DNA from: Pseudomonadota bacterium
GTDB taxonomy: Bacteria; Pseudomonadota; Alphaproteobacteria; Sphingomonadales; Sphingomonadaceae
Reading direction: 5' to 3'
NCBI GenBank assembly: GCA_963205285.1
Contig: CAUJJQ010000049.1
Coordinates: 1-5,931 of the forward strand
DNA: 5,931 nt
In this document: in pieces, positions 1 to 5,843 of the stretch
Numbering within the stretch: position 1 is the first letter of the stretch
How the letters are laid out: each line of letters opens with the position of its first letter
Position numbers and translations under genes: made by a program
Notes under the pieces: generated by a model
Seen by the model: only the letters and a program-made list of their open reading frames with translations
The model's database searches: none
What the model was told of the DNA's origin: nothing

Positions 1-39
1 CTGCATTGCTCGGGGTCGGTGCGCCACCGAGCAATGCAG
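1..39. repeat. perfect 13-bp inverted repeat at the window edge
   Basis: CTGCATTGCTCGG at 1-13 is the exact reverse complement of 27-39, with a 13-base loop. It lies within the coding part of the S41 peptidase gene. Its first base is the first base of the window, which suggests either a fold-back end artefact of the source contig or a genuine coding-region hairpin. Confidence 0.9.
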
Positions 40-436
40 CAACATATAATTTGCCATCGGCGGCGGCTTCGATTTCAAATGGGAACAGGCGCCCGCCGGC
101 GGCCAGATGCGCATTTGTTTCACCACGACGGTCCGCAATCCCCACCACCATATGCGCGTCGGCGAAAACGGGGTTCAATCTCGCAAGAATCGACCAAGCC
201 TCGACACGATTCATCGGATGGTCGAGCGCGCGCGACGCCTCCGCCAACGCACGGTTCAACCGTTCGGGCGACGCCGAATGGCTAATATCGGGATGCCGCT
301 CTCGGATTACAGTCTCCACAACGGCGAGGTCCGCACGCAACTCGTCGGGCGTAAAGCGGCGTTCTTCCGTGCCATATCCCGGTGTCGAGACCGCCAATGC
401 GGCTAACGCAAGCAGCTTGTATCGATCCAGTTTCAT
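1..436 (-). CDS. S41-family peptidase, N-terminal part (3' end outside window)
   Basis: Reading leftward from the ATG at 436-434, 145 codons stay open to the window edge. The start is supported by a GGAGGA ribosome site at 448-443, six bases upstream. Residues 1-20 look like a signal peptide: Lys/Arg-containing n-region (MKLDRYK), hydrophobic LLALAALAV, then a possible cleavage zone around STPGYG. This suggests export to the periplasm or outer membrane. Residues 28-100 match the helical N-terminal region typical of tricorn/CTPase-like S41 serine peptidases. Recognisable pieces are FTPDELRADL, the ERHPD stretch and LNPVFADAHM at 87-96 (family pattern: LNP, acidic residue, H). The PDZ-like part and the catalytic Ser/Lys or Ser/His region lie beyond the edge, so activity cannot be judged. 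It is divergent from the LysR-type regulator gene. The last 13 codons fall in a perfect inverted repeat that could be an assembly artefact, so the extreme C-terminal residues are less trustworthy. Family call from recognition of the N-terminal pattern only. Confidence 0.72.
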   Translation of the reverse strand, partial: MKLDRYKLLALAALAVSTPGYGTEERRFTPDELRADLAVVETVIRERHPDISHSASPERLNRALAEASRALDHPMNRVEAWSILARLNPVFADAHMVVGIADRRGETNAHLAAGGRLFPFEIEAAADGKLYVAALLGGAPTPSNA

Positions 437-442
437 TTCAAA

Positions 443-448
443 TCCTCC
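443..448 (-). promoter_or_regulatory. Shine-Dalgarno site of the S41 peptidase gene
   Basis: GGAGGA on the minus strand, six bases before the ATG at 436. It is a near-perfect anti-16S match and fixes the start codon of the partial peptidase gene. Confidence 0.75.
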
Positions 449-546
449 GCCAGCTGTCGAGCACCGCTGCAACCGGCATCGCTATGACGCCTCATCAGAT
501 AAGAAACAATTTACTATATATGCATTTTATATTAAGATTGATGTTA
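449..546. promoter_or_regulatory. divergent promoter region, S41 peptidase / LysR regulator
   Basis: The spacer between the two divergent starts contains a sharply AT-rich block at about 498-548 (poly-AT around the palindrome ATGCAT at 520-525), set in otherwise GC-rich DNA. LysR-type regulators usually bind such a divergent spacer and control both themselves and the neighbour, so operator and promoters are expected here. A weak plus-strand candidate is TTTACT (510-515) with TAAGAT (533-538), spacer 17. It would put the transcript start at or next to the regulator ATG, making its mRNA nearly leaderless. No clear T-N11-A operator stands out from the many AT matches. Boundaries are inferred. 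Confidence 0.4.
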
Positions 547-1476
547 ATGCTGTCATCTGACGACCTGCAGTTTTTTGTGACGCTCGAACGAGCGCCGTCG
601 TTTGCGGCTGCGGCGCGGGCCATGTCGGTGAGCCCACCGGCGGTCACCCAACGTCTGCGCGGGATCGAACAGCGGTTGGGCGTGCGATTATTCCACCGTA
701 ATCCACGTGGGGTCAGCGTCACAGACGAAGGCGCGTTATTGGCAGAACGCGCGGCAGATATACTTGCTGGCCTGGACGAACTGGCTGACCAACTGGGTGA
801 ACGCGGTAACCGGGTGCGCGGCCATTTAAGGGTCGCTGCCGCGTCAGGGTTCGGGCGACGCTATGTGGCCCCCGTGGTCGCTGCCTATCGCCGCACCTTT
901 CCCGATGTGCGCATATCGCTTCATTTGTCCGACAACCCCTTGCGCCTGCGGCCAGAAGCGTGGGACGTCATCATCCATGTCGGTCAATTACCGATGCTTG
1001 ACCTGCAATTGATCACCCTCGCGCCCAACCGGCGCATCCTTTGCTGTGCACCAGCCTACCTCTACCAGCAAAGGCCGCCCGAAACGCCAGCCGATCTCGC
1101 ATCGCACGCATGCCTGACACTGGTGGAAAATGACGATGATTTTACGCTGTGGCGTTTGCGATCACAGGTGGATGAGGCGACTATTCGAATCAATTCGCCG
1201 CTTGCCAGCAATGACGGCGAAACCATAAAGATGTGGGCAATCGACGGGCTTGGTATCCTTATCCGATCCGAATGGGACGTAGCGGATGACCTTGCCGCCA
1301 AACGATTGGTCAGAATTTTGCCCGGATGGGCACCGCTCGACGCGCCGGTTGTCGCGCTGCTGGCGTCAAAAAGCGGGCGGGCCGCACGCAGTCGGCATTT
1401 TATCGAGCACATGCAAGCTGCCCTCTCCCCAATACCATGGCGCACAAGGCGCGGGGAAGGCGATGCTGCGGCCTAG
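547..1476 (+). CDS. LysR-type transcriptional regulator
   Basis: A 309-residue DNA-binding regulator, close to the usual length of about 300 for the family. The N-terminal winged helix-turn-helix covers residues 5-62. It has the typical core SFAAAARAMSVSPPAVTQRL followed by IEQRLGVRLFHRNPRGVSVTDEG. A linker helix (63-90) precedes the two-lobed periplasmic-binding-protein-like effector domain (about 92-295). That domain shows LRVAAASGFGRRYVAPVV, DVIIHVGQL and the C-terminal GRAARSRHFIEHM. The reading frame stays open further upstream, to an ATG at 382. Family alignment favours ATG 547 (MLSSDDLQFF), with 541 and 520 as alternatives. None has a strong ribosome site; AAGA at 534-537 sits nine bases before 547. 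It diverges from the S41 peptidase gene, its probable target, and likely autoregulates. The effector is unknown. Its stop codon lies three bases before the 57-bp repeat array. Confidence 0.93.
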   Translation: MLSSDDLQFFVTLERAPSFAAAARAMSVSPPAVTQRLRGIEQRLGVRLFHRNPRGVSVTDEGALLAERAADILAGLDELADQLGERGNRVRGHLRVAAASGFGRRYVAPVVAAYRRTFPDVRISLHLSDNPLRLRPEAWDVIIHVGQLPMLDLQLITLAPNRRILCCAPAYLYQQRPPETPADLASHACLTLVENDDDFTLWRLRSQVDEATIRINSPLASNDGETIKMWAIDGLGILIRSEWDVADDLAAKRLVRILPGWAPLDAPVVALLASKSGRAARSRHFIEHMQAALSPIPWRTRRGEGDAAA

Positions 1477-1479
1477 AGT

Positions 1480-1815
1480 GATTTCAAGCGAAATGGGACA
1501 TTTCGTGGCTCGGAAATCACGGCACGCAAGAATATTGATTTCAAGCGAAATGGGACATTTCGTGGCCCGGAACTCACGGCAAGCAAGAATATTGATTTCA
1601 AGCGAAATGGGACATTCCGTGGCTCGGAAATCACGGCAAGCAAGAATATTGATTTCAAGCGAAATGGGACATTTCGTGGCCCGGAAATCACGGCAAGCAA
1701 GAATATTGATTTCAAGCGAAATGGGACATTTCGCGGCCCGGAAATCACGGCAAGCAAGAATATTGATTTCAAGCGAAATGGGACATTTCGCGGCCCGGAA
1801 ATCACGTCACGCAAG
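1480..1815. repeat. tandem array, about 5.9 copies of a 57-bp unit
   Basis: Units begin with GATTTCAAGCG at 1480, 1537, 1594, 1651, 1708 and 1765, a strict 57-base period. The sixth copy loses similarity after 1815. Copies differ at only six unit positions: 24 (T to C in copy 3), 27 (T to C in copies 5 and 6), 31 (C to T in copies 1 and 3), 37 (A to C in copy 2), 43 (G to T in copy 6) and 46 (A to C in copies 1 and 6). Each unit contains an outer stem TGATTTC/GAAATCA around an inner stem CGAAATG-GGA-CATTTCG. There are no variable spacers, so it is not CRISPR. The array starts three bases after the LysR stop and fills most of the gap between two convergent genes. That placement resembles REP/BIME-type extragenic palindromic arrays. 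Iteron-like protein-binding sites or a transcription barrier are other options. Function unknown. Confidence 0.95.
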
Positions 1816-1832
1816 CGCATGTAGAGCCGGTC

Positions 1833-1850
1833 TCGATTCAATCTAATCGA
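1833..1850 (-). terminator. weak hairpin downstream of the acyl-CoA ligase gene
   Basis: A perfect TCGATT / AATCGA stem with a six-base loop lies eight bases beyond the stop of the minus-strand ligase gene. There is no T-run after it, so it is not a classic intrinsic terminator. It could be a 3'-end stabilising hairpin or act together with the dyads of the adjacent array. Confidence 0.25.
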
Positions 1851-1858
1851 AACAGGCA

Positions 1859-3688
1859 CTAATCCCCGTAGAGCGCGGCGATCTTATCGGCATAGACATT
1901 TTTGAGCACATGCCGCCGGATCTTGAGGCTCGGCGTCATTTGTTCATTTTCGATGGTGAAGGGTTCGTCGGCAAAGTCGAACCGGCGCACTTTTTCCACG
2001 ACGCTCAGCCCGCCATTCACCCTGTCCACCGCCGCGCGCACCGCGCCGCGAAACGCCTCATGCTCGCGCAATAGCTTCATATCGCCGGGTAAGCCCGCCG
2101 CCGCCGCCCATTCGGCGGCCCATTCGGCATCGGGCACGATGATGGCGACGACATGCGGCCTTTTGTCCCCATAAATCATCGCTTGGGCAATTTCGGATTG
2201 GAGCGTCAACATACCCTCCACCCGTTGCGGGGCGACATTATCCCCCTTGTCATTGACGATGATGTCTTTCTTGCGATCGGTGATGCAGATGCGCCCGGCA
2301 TCGTCAAAATGGCCGATGTCGCCGGTGTGCAGCCACGGCCCTTTGTCGGGTTCAGCCGGGTCGGGGATGAGGACGCGCGCGCTTTCGGCGCTGTTGCGCC
2401 AATAACCGTGCATCACCAATTCGCCGCGCACCAAAATCTCCCCGTCTTCGGCGATTTTAACCTCTGTATTTTTGAGCGGCGGGCCAACGCTGTCCATGCG
2501 GATGCCCGCTGCCGGACGGTTGCAGGATATGACCGGCCCCGCTTCTGTCTGACCATAGCCTTGGAGGAGGGTGAGGCCGATGCCATGAAAGAAAATGCCA
2601 ATGTCGGGGTTCAGCGGCGCGCCGCCCGACACCATCGCCTTTAACCGCCCGCCAAAACGGCCACGGATTTTGGGGCGGAACAGCCGGTTGACCAGTGCAT
2701 TGACCGGCCGGTCGCGCAGCCGCATCCGCCCATCATAATCGCGCTGACCGACGCGCAGCGCCTGCGCCAGCATGATATTGGCGAGCTTACCCTGTTTTTC
2801 GACCGCCTTTATCATCCGCGCGCGAATGACTTCGAACAGGCGCGGCACCACCACCATCACCGTCGGGCGCACTTCCTCTATGTTCGAGACGAGTTTCTCC
2901 AGCCCCTCGGCGTAGTATATCTCTGCCGCGACGCTGAGCGGCAAAAACTGTCCGCCACTATGTTCATAGGCATGGCTGAGCGGGAGGAAGGATAGGAAGA
3001 TTTCGTCGCCCAGTCCGAAATCCTCATCCAAAACAGCCGCCGCCCCCTCCGCATTATGGAGGATGGCGCCATGATGCTGGCACACCCCGCGCGGCGCGCC
3101 GCCGGTGCCCGATGTGTAGATGATGCAGGCCAGATCCCCGCGTCCGGTCGCATCAGCGCGCGTGCGCAAATCACGCTGCGCCGCTGCATCATCCGCGCTG
3201 GACAGGCAATCATCCCAAACAAGGATGCGGACATTGCCCTGTTGTTCGACCTTGAACGCTTCCATGACGATGACAAAGTCGAGGTTGGCCCGCAGCGCCG
3301 CCGGCATCAGCGCGCGCGCCAATTTTGCGGTCGAAACAATCGCCCCGCGCGCACCCGAATTGTCGATGATATGCTGATGATCGCGTTCGGTATTGGTGGT
3401 GTATGTGGGCACGGTGACACAGCCCGCCCCCATGATCGCCATGTCCGCCATCAGCCATTCAGGCCGGTTTTCGGAAACCAGAACAATGCGATCGCCATCC
3501 GCCATCCCCATGGCGCGCAGACTTTGCGCCAGATTGGCGACACGCTGCCCCGCATCGCGCCACGAAATGCTTTGCCATTGCCCGTCGGCTTTGCGCCATA
3601 AAAAGGGCGCATCACCGCCCGCATCGACCCGCGCCAGAAACAGCGCGACAAGGTTAGAAAAACCGTCAATCTGCTGCGGTTTTGGCAT
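1859..3688 (-). CDS. long-chain fatty acid-CoA ligase (FadD15-type AMP-binding enzyme)
   Basis: A 609-residue ATP-dependent acyl-CoA synthetase. It activates a fatty acid through an acyl-adenylate and transfers it to CoA, feeding beta-oxidation or lipid synthesis. Adenylate-forming superfamily motifs occur in order: IIYTSGTGGAPRG (189-201, nucleotide P-loop; the usual TTGxPKG is TGGAPRG here), LSFLPLSHAYE (232-242), GYGQTEAGPV (377-386), HTGDIGHFDDAG (454-465, ATP ribose Asp) and ITDRKKDIIV (469-478, hinge). The C-terminal TPSLKIRR has Lys589 as the expected catalytic lysine. Length and the C-terminal RRHVLKNVYADKIAALYG match the roughly 600-residue bacterial long-chain (AMP-forming) group better than shorter E. 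coli FadD. Start ATG at 3688-3686 is chosen because the family alignment begins there and GGGGA (3699-3695) lies six bases upstream. An upstream in-frame start at 3805 would add 39 unlike residues and overrun the intergenic region. No signal peptide; cytosolic or membrane-peripheral. Divergent from kynA. Chain-length preference is not readable from sequence. Confidence 0.94.
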   Translation of the reverse strand: MPKPQQIDGFSNLVALFLARVDAGGDAPFLWRKADGQWQSISWRDAGQRVANLAQSLRAMGMADGDRIVLVSENRPEWLMADMAIMGAGCVTVPTYTTNTERDHQHIIDNSGARGAIVSTAKLARALMPAALRANLDFVIVMEAFKVEQQGNVRILVWDDCLSSADDAAAQRDLRTRADATGRGDLACIIYTSGTGGAPRGVCQHHGAILHNAEGAAAVLDEDFGLGDEIFLSFLPLSHAYEHSGGQFLPLSVAAEIYYAEGLEKLVSNIEEVRPTVMVVVPRLFEVIRARMIKAVEKQGKLANIMLAQALRVGQRDYDGRMRLRDRPVNALVNRLFRPKIRGRFGGRLKAMVSGGAPLNPDIGIFFHGIGLTLLQGYGQTEAGPVISCNRPAAGIRMDSVGPPLKNTEVKIAEDGEILVRGELVMHGYWRNSAESARVLIPDPAEPDKGPWLHTGDIGHFDDAGRICITDRKKDIIVNDKGDNVAPQRVEGMLTLQSEIAQAMIYGDKRPHVVAIIVPDAEWAAEWAAAAGLPGDMKLLREHEAFRGAVRAAVDRVNGGLSVVEKVRRFDFADEPFTIENEQMTPSLKIRRHVLKNVYADKIAALYGD

Positions 3689-3716
3689 GTAACATCCCCA
3701 GGGCCGATGCTGAAAC

Positions 3717-3733
3717 CGGGGCTGGCGGCCCCG
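3717..3733. promoter_or_regulatory. GC-rich hairpin in the divergent spacer
   Basis: CGGGGC / GCCCCG form a perfect six-base stem with a five-base loop. It lies about 30 bases upstream of the ligase start and 90 bases upstream of kynA. It would fall in the ligase mRNA leader if that promoter lies further right. It may be an operator dyad or simply GC-rich chance. The remainder of the 137-base spacer (3689-3825) must hold both promoters, but I could not identify convincing -35/-10 pairs. Confidence 0.3.
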
Positions 3734-3825
3734 CATGTTCGGCATCTTAGCAAGTGAATCGGGCGCGACAAGCGTCGACAATTTCTGCTGGCAGGCGGGC
3801 GGCATGGGCGATATGTCGCAGCACC

Positions 3826-4665
3826 ATGACCCAGATGCATGACGCTACGGCCACAGCCGATACCACCGCCAAATCCGCCCGCGACATGACCTATGCGCGC
3901 TACCTCTCGCTCGACACTTTGCTCGGCGCGCAACAGCCGATGTCGGATGAGGATGATGAGCTGCTGTTCATCATCATCCATCAAACCAAGGAATTATGGC
4001 TGAAACAGATGATCCGCGAACTGTCGCTGGCGCGTGCGCAGGTGGCGGCGGACGCACTGGTGCCCGCGTATAAAGCAATGGCCCGTGTGTCACGAATTCA
4101 GGCGGTTATGACCCAAAGCTGGGACATATTATCAACCATGACGCCCGCCGATTACAGCCGCTTTCGGGGCGGATTGGGGACAAGTTCGGGCTTTCAGTCT
4201 GACCAGTTCCGCACCATCGAATATATGCTGGGGCTGAAGGACGCGGGCTTTTTGAAATATCAGGACGACCGCCCGGCGGCACAGGCGGCGATGCAGGCCG
4301 CAATCGACGCACCCAGCCTGTGGGACGTCGCCATTGCCGCTGTGGCGCGCGCTGGCATCCCCATCCCCGCTGAAGTTTTGGCCCGTGACGTGCGCCAGCC
4401 CTATACCCCGCATCCGGCGGTGGAGGCTGCGTTCCTGACGGTATATCGTGATACCGCGCGCTATTGGGAACTCTACCAGCTTGCCGAAAAATTGGTCGAT
4501 CTCGATGATGCGATGGCGACATGGCGGCACAAACATGTGCTGACCGTCGAACGGATTATCGGGGGCAAGCGCGGTACCGGCGGGACGGCGGGGGCGGCCT
4601 ATTTGCAGGCGACGCTGACCAAGCGCGCCTTTCCTGAGCTGTGGTCCCTAAGGACTCAGCTTTGA
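3826..4665 (+). CDS. kynA: tryptophan 2,3-dioxygenase
   Basis: A 279-residue haem enzyme that opens the indole ring of L-tryptophan with O2 to give N-formyl-L-kynurenine, the first step of the kynurenine pathway, in the cytosol. The residues known from Xanthomonas campestris TDO are all present with a constant offset of three: Phe48 and His52 (LLFIIIHQTKELWLK), Tyr110 and Arg114 (DYSRFRGGLGTSSGFQS, substrate carboxylate contact), haem ligand His237 (WRHKHVLTVERIIG) and Thr251 in GTGG. The enzyme should therefore be active. Start ATG 3826 is chosen because it gives the usual family length. The frame extends back to a GTG at 3754 without family similarity, and ATG 3835 or 3886 are alternatives. 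No strong ribosome site precedes 3826. It is the first gene of a two-gene unit whose second gene starts on its stop codon. The ligase gene is divergent upstream. Confidence 0.97.
   Translation: MTQMHDATATADTTAKSARDMTYARYLSLDTLLGAQQPMSDEDDELLFIIIHQTKELWLKQMIRELSLARAQVAADALVPAYKAMARVSRIQAVMTQSWDILSTMTPADYSRFRGGLGTSSGFQSDQFRTIEYMLGLKDAGFLKYQDDRPAAQAAMQAAIDAPSLWDVAIAAVARAGIPIPAEVLARDVRQPYTPHPAVEAAFLTVYRDTARYWELYQLAEKLVDLDDAMATWRHKHVLTVERIIGGKRGTGGTAGAAYLQATLTKRAFPELWSLRTQL
4650..4654 (+). promoter_or_regulatory. Shine-Dalgarno site inside the kynA 3' end, selecting a TTG start
   Basis: AAGGA sits seven bases before the TTG at 4662 and within the last codons of kynA. It makes TTG 4662 a better start for the downstream gene than GTG 4641, which has no comparable site. 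The TTG overlaps the kynA TGA (TTGA), a layout typical of translational coupling. Confidence 0.6.
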
Positions 4666-5801
4666 GCCATAAGCATCTGTTTTCGCGTGCCTTTGCCGCG
4701 GCGCCAGACCGCCACCATTTCGCCGCGCACAGCCACCATTTTTGGCCCGATGTATCGCGCGATGCGCAATTGGCGGCATGGGATGATGCGGCGCGCGCTG
4801 CGGACTTAAAATGGGACAAGGTGATGGGGCCACTCTGGGCCGAAGCGCAGCGCCACATTGCCCGGGAACTCGCGCTACCCGACCCCGCCACCATCGCCTT
4901 TGCCACCAATACGCATGATTTTCTGGTGCGGATTTTTGCCAGCCTGCCCGCCCGCGCTGCCGGTAAAGTCGCGCGCGTGCTGGCCAGCGATGGCGAATTT
5001 CACAGCTTTGCCCGCCAGATGCGCCGCTGGGTCGAAGCGGGGGAGGCAAAGCTCGACACCGCGCCGCCATCCACCATCGCTGATGTGGCCGAAAATGGCG
5101 AATATGACCTGATTTTTGTGAGCCAGGTGCAGTTCAACAGCGGACTGGTGCTAGGGGATGTTGCGCGGCTTGCAGCGCTTGCCAAGGCAGATGGGCCGTG
5201 GGTGGTGGTCGACGGTTATCATGGCTTTATGGCGCTGAATAATGACTTATCGGCCATAGCTGACAAAATCTTTTACCTTGGCGGCGGTTATAAATATGCG
5301 ATGGCGGGCGAAGGAGTTTGTTTCCTCCACGCGCCCGATGGCTTTGCGCCGCGCCCCACCATCACCGGCTGGTTTGCCGCATTTGACCACCTGGCCGAAA
5401 GCGGGGGCGCATTGGGCTATGCGCCGGGCGGCGCGCGTTTTCTGGGCAGCACATTTGACCCGAGCGGGCTTTACAGGTTCAACGCGGTGCAGGCGATGCT
5501 GACGGCGGAGGGGCTGACCACCACCGCCATTTCGGCGCATGTGGCAAGCCTGCAAGCGCAGTTTATTCTGGCTGATGTGCTGCCGCAGTTTCGCCTGCTC
5601 AACCCGCTCGACGGTGGGCTGCACGCCCGTTTCCTCGCCTATCGGGGGGCGGGCGCAGGGGCACTGCATGATGCGCTCGCGGCGCGCCAGATACTGACCG
5701 ATGTGCGCGGCGATGTGCTGCGCATCGGCTTTGCCATTTATCATGACGCGGCCGATGTTGCGGCGCTGATCGCGGCGCTGGGGGAAATTGACGCGGGTTA
5801 G
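4662..5801 (+). CDS. kynureninase-like class V aminotransferase-fold PLP enzyme
   Basis: A 379-residue fold-type I PLP enzyme of the class V aminotransferase family. Visible elements are ATNTHDFL (81-88, PLP-phosphate region), FVSQVQFNSG (152-161), VVVDGYHGF (181-189, with Asp184 for the pyridine nitrogen) and LGGGYKYAMAGEG (206-218, with Schiff-base Lys211). It also has FLGSTFDPSGL (260-270) and the C-terminal DVRGDVLRIGFAIYHDAADV (347-366). The GxYKY motif and the DxRxDVLRxGFA tail resemble kynureninase (KynU), which cleaves kynurenine to anthranilate and alanine. However, the usual DxxHxxG segment is DGYHGF and the usual GFAPLY is GFAIYH. Coupling to kynA supports a kynurenine substrate; that is inference, and a divergent lyase or aminotransferase role remains possible. 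Start TTG 4662 is preferred from the AAGGA seven bases upstream; GTG 4641 would add seven residues. No signal peptide; cytosolic. Converges on nrdJ, 42 bases away. Confidence 0.85.
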   Translation: MSHKHLFSRAFAAAPDRHHFAAHSHHFWPDVSRDAQLAAWDDAARAADLKWDKVMGPLWAEAQRHIARELALPDPATIAFATNTHDFLVRIFASLPARAAGKVARVLASDGEFHSFARQMRRWVEAGEAKLDTAPPSTIADVAENGEYDLIFVSQVQFNSGLVLGDVARLAALAKADGPWVVVDGYHGFMALNNDLSAIADKIFYLGGGYKYAMAGEGVCFLHAPDGFAPRPTITGWFAAFDHLAESGGALGYAPGGARFLGSTFDPSGLYRFNAVQAMLTAEGLTTTAISAHVASLQAQFILADVLPQFRLLNPLDGGLHARFLAYRGAGAGALHDALAARQILTDVRGDVLRIGFAIYHDAADVAALIAALGEIDAG

Positions 5802-5815
5802 TGGCGGGAAAGGCG

Positions 5816-5822
5816 AAAAAAA
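5816..5822 (-). terminator. possible nrdJ terminator T-run
   Basis: Seven consecutive T on the minus strand, about 22 bases past the nrdJ stop, follow a GC-rich stretch (5824-5843). Only a poor stem (AGCT/AGCT) precedes the T-run. A separate GGCGGG (5803-5808) / CCCGCC (5835-5840) dyad spans it. Weak candidate for terminating the two convergent genes. Confidence 0.22.
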
Positions 5823-5843
5823 GAAGCTCGTACGCCCGCCCGC

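Noticed and set aside
382..546. N-terminal extension of the LysR regulator from ATG 382
   Set aside because: It would overlap the divergent peptidase gene and its ribosome site, and adds residues with no LysR-family similarity. ATG 547 gives the normal N-terminus.
6..560. Plus-strand 184-codon frame opposite the peptidase gene
   Set aside because: It is antisense to a better-supported gene that has a signal peptide, a ribosome site and family motifs. The peptide is low-complexity, Ala/Ser/Arg-rich and unrecognisable.
1480..1815. CRISPR array
   Set aside because: The whole 57-base period is conserved, with no variable spacers between repeats, and no cas genes are present.
1286..1846. Plus-strand frame of 186 codons with SSEMGHF repeats
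   Set aside because: It begins inside the LysR gene in another frame and exists because the 57-base period preserves frame. Most changes between copies alter the peptide.
2153..2644. Long plus-strand frames opposite the acyl-CoA ligase, such as 2153-2644 and 3056-3601
   Set aside because: They are antisense shadows typical of GC-rich coding DNA. No motifs or credible ribosome sites were seen.
3775..3803. TCGACA as a -35 box for kynA
   Set aside because: The expected -10 position reads GC-rich (GGCGGC) with no TATAAT-like hexamer.
3689..3805. Upstream extension of the acyl-CoA ligase to 3805
   Set aside because: The added 39 residues do not resemble the family and fill the divergent promoter spacer. 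The ATG at 3688 has a ribosome site and matches the expected N-terminus.
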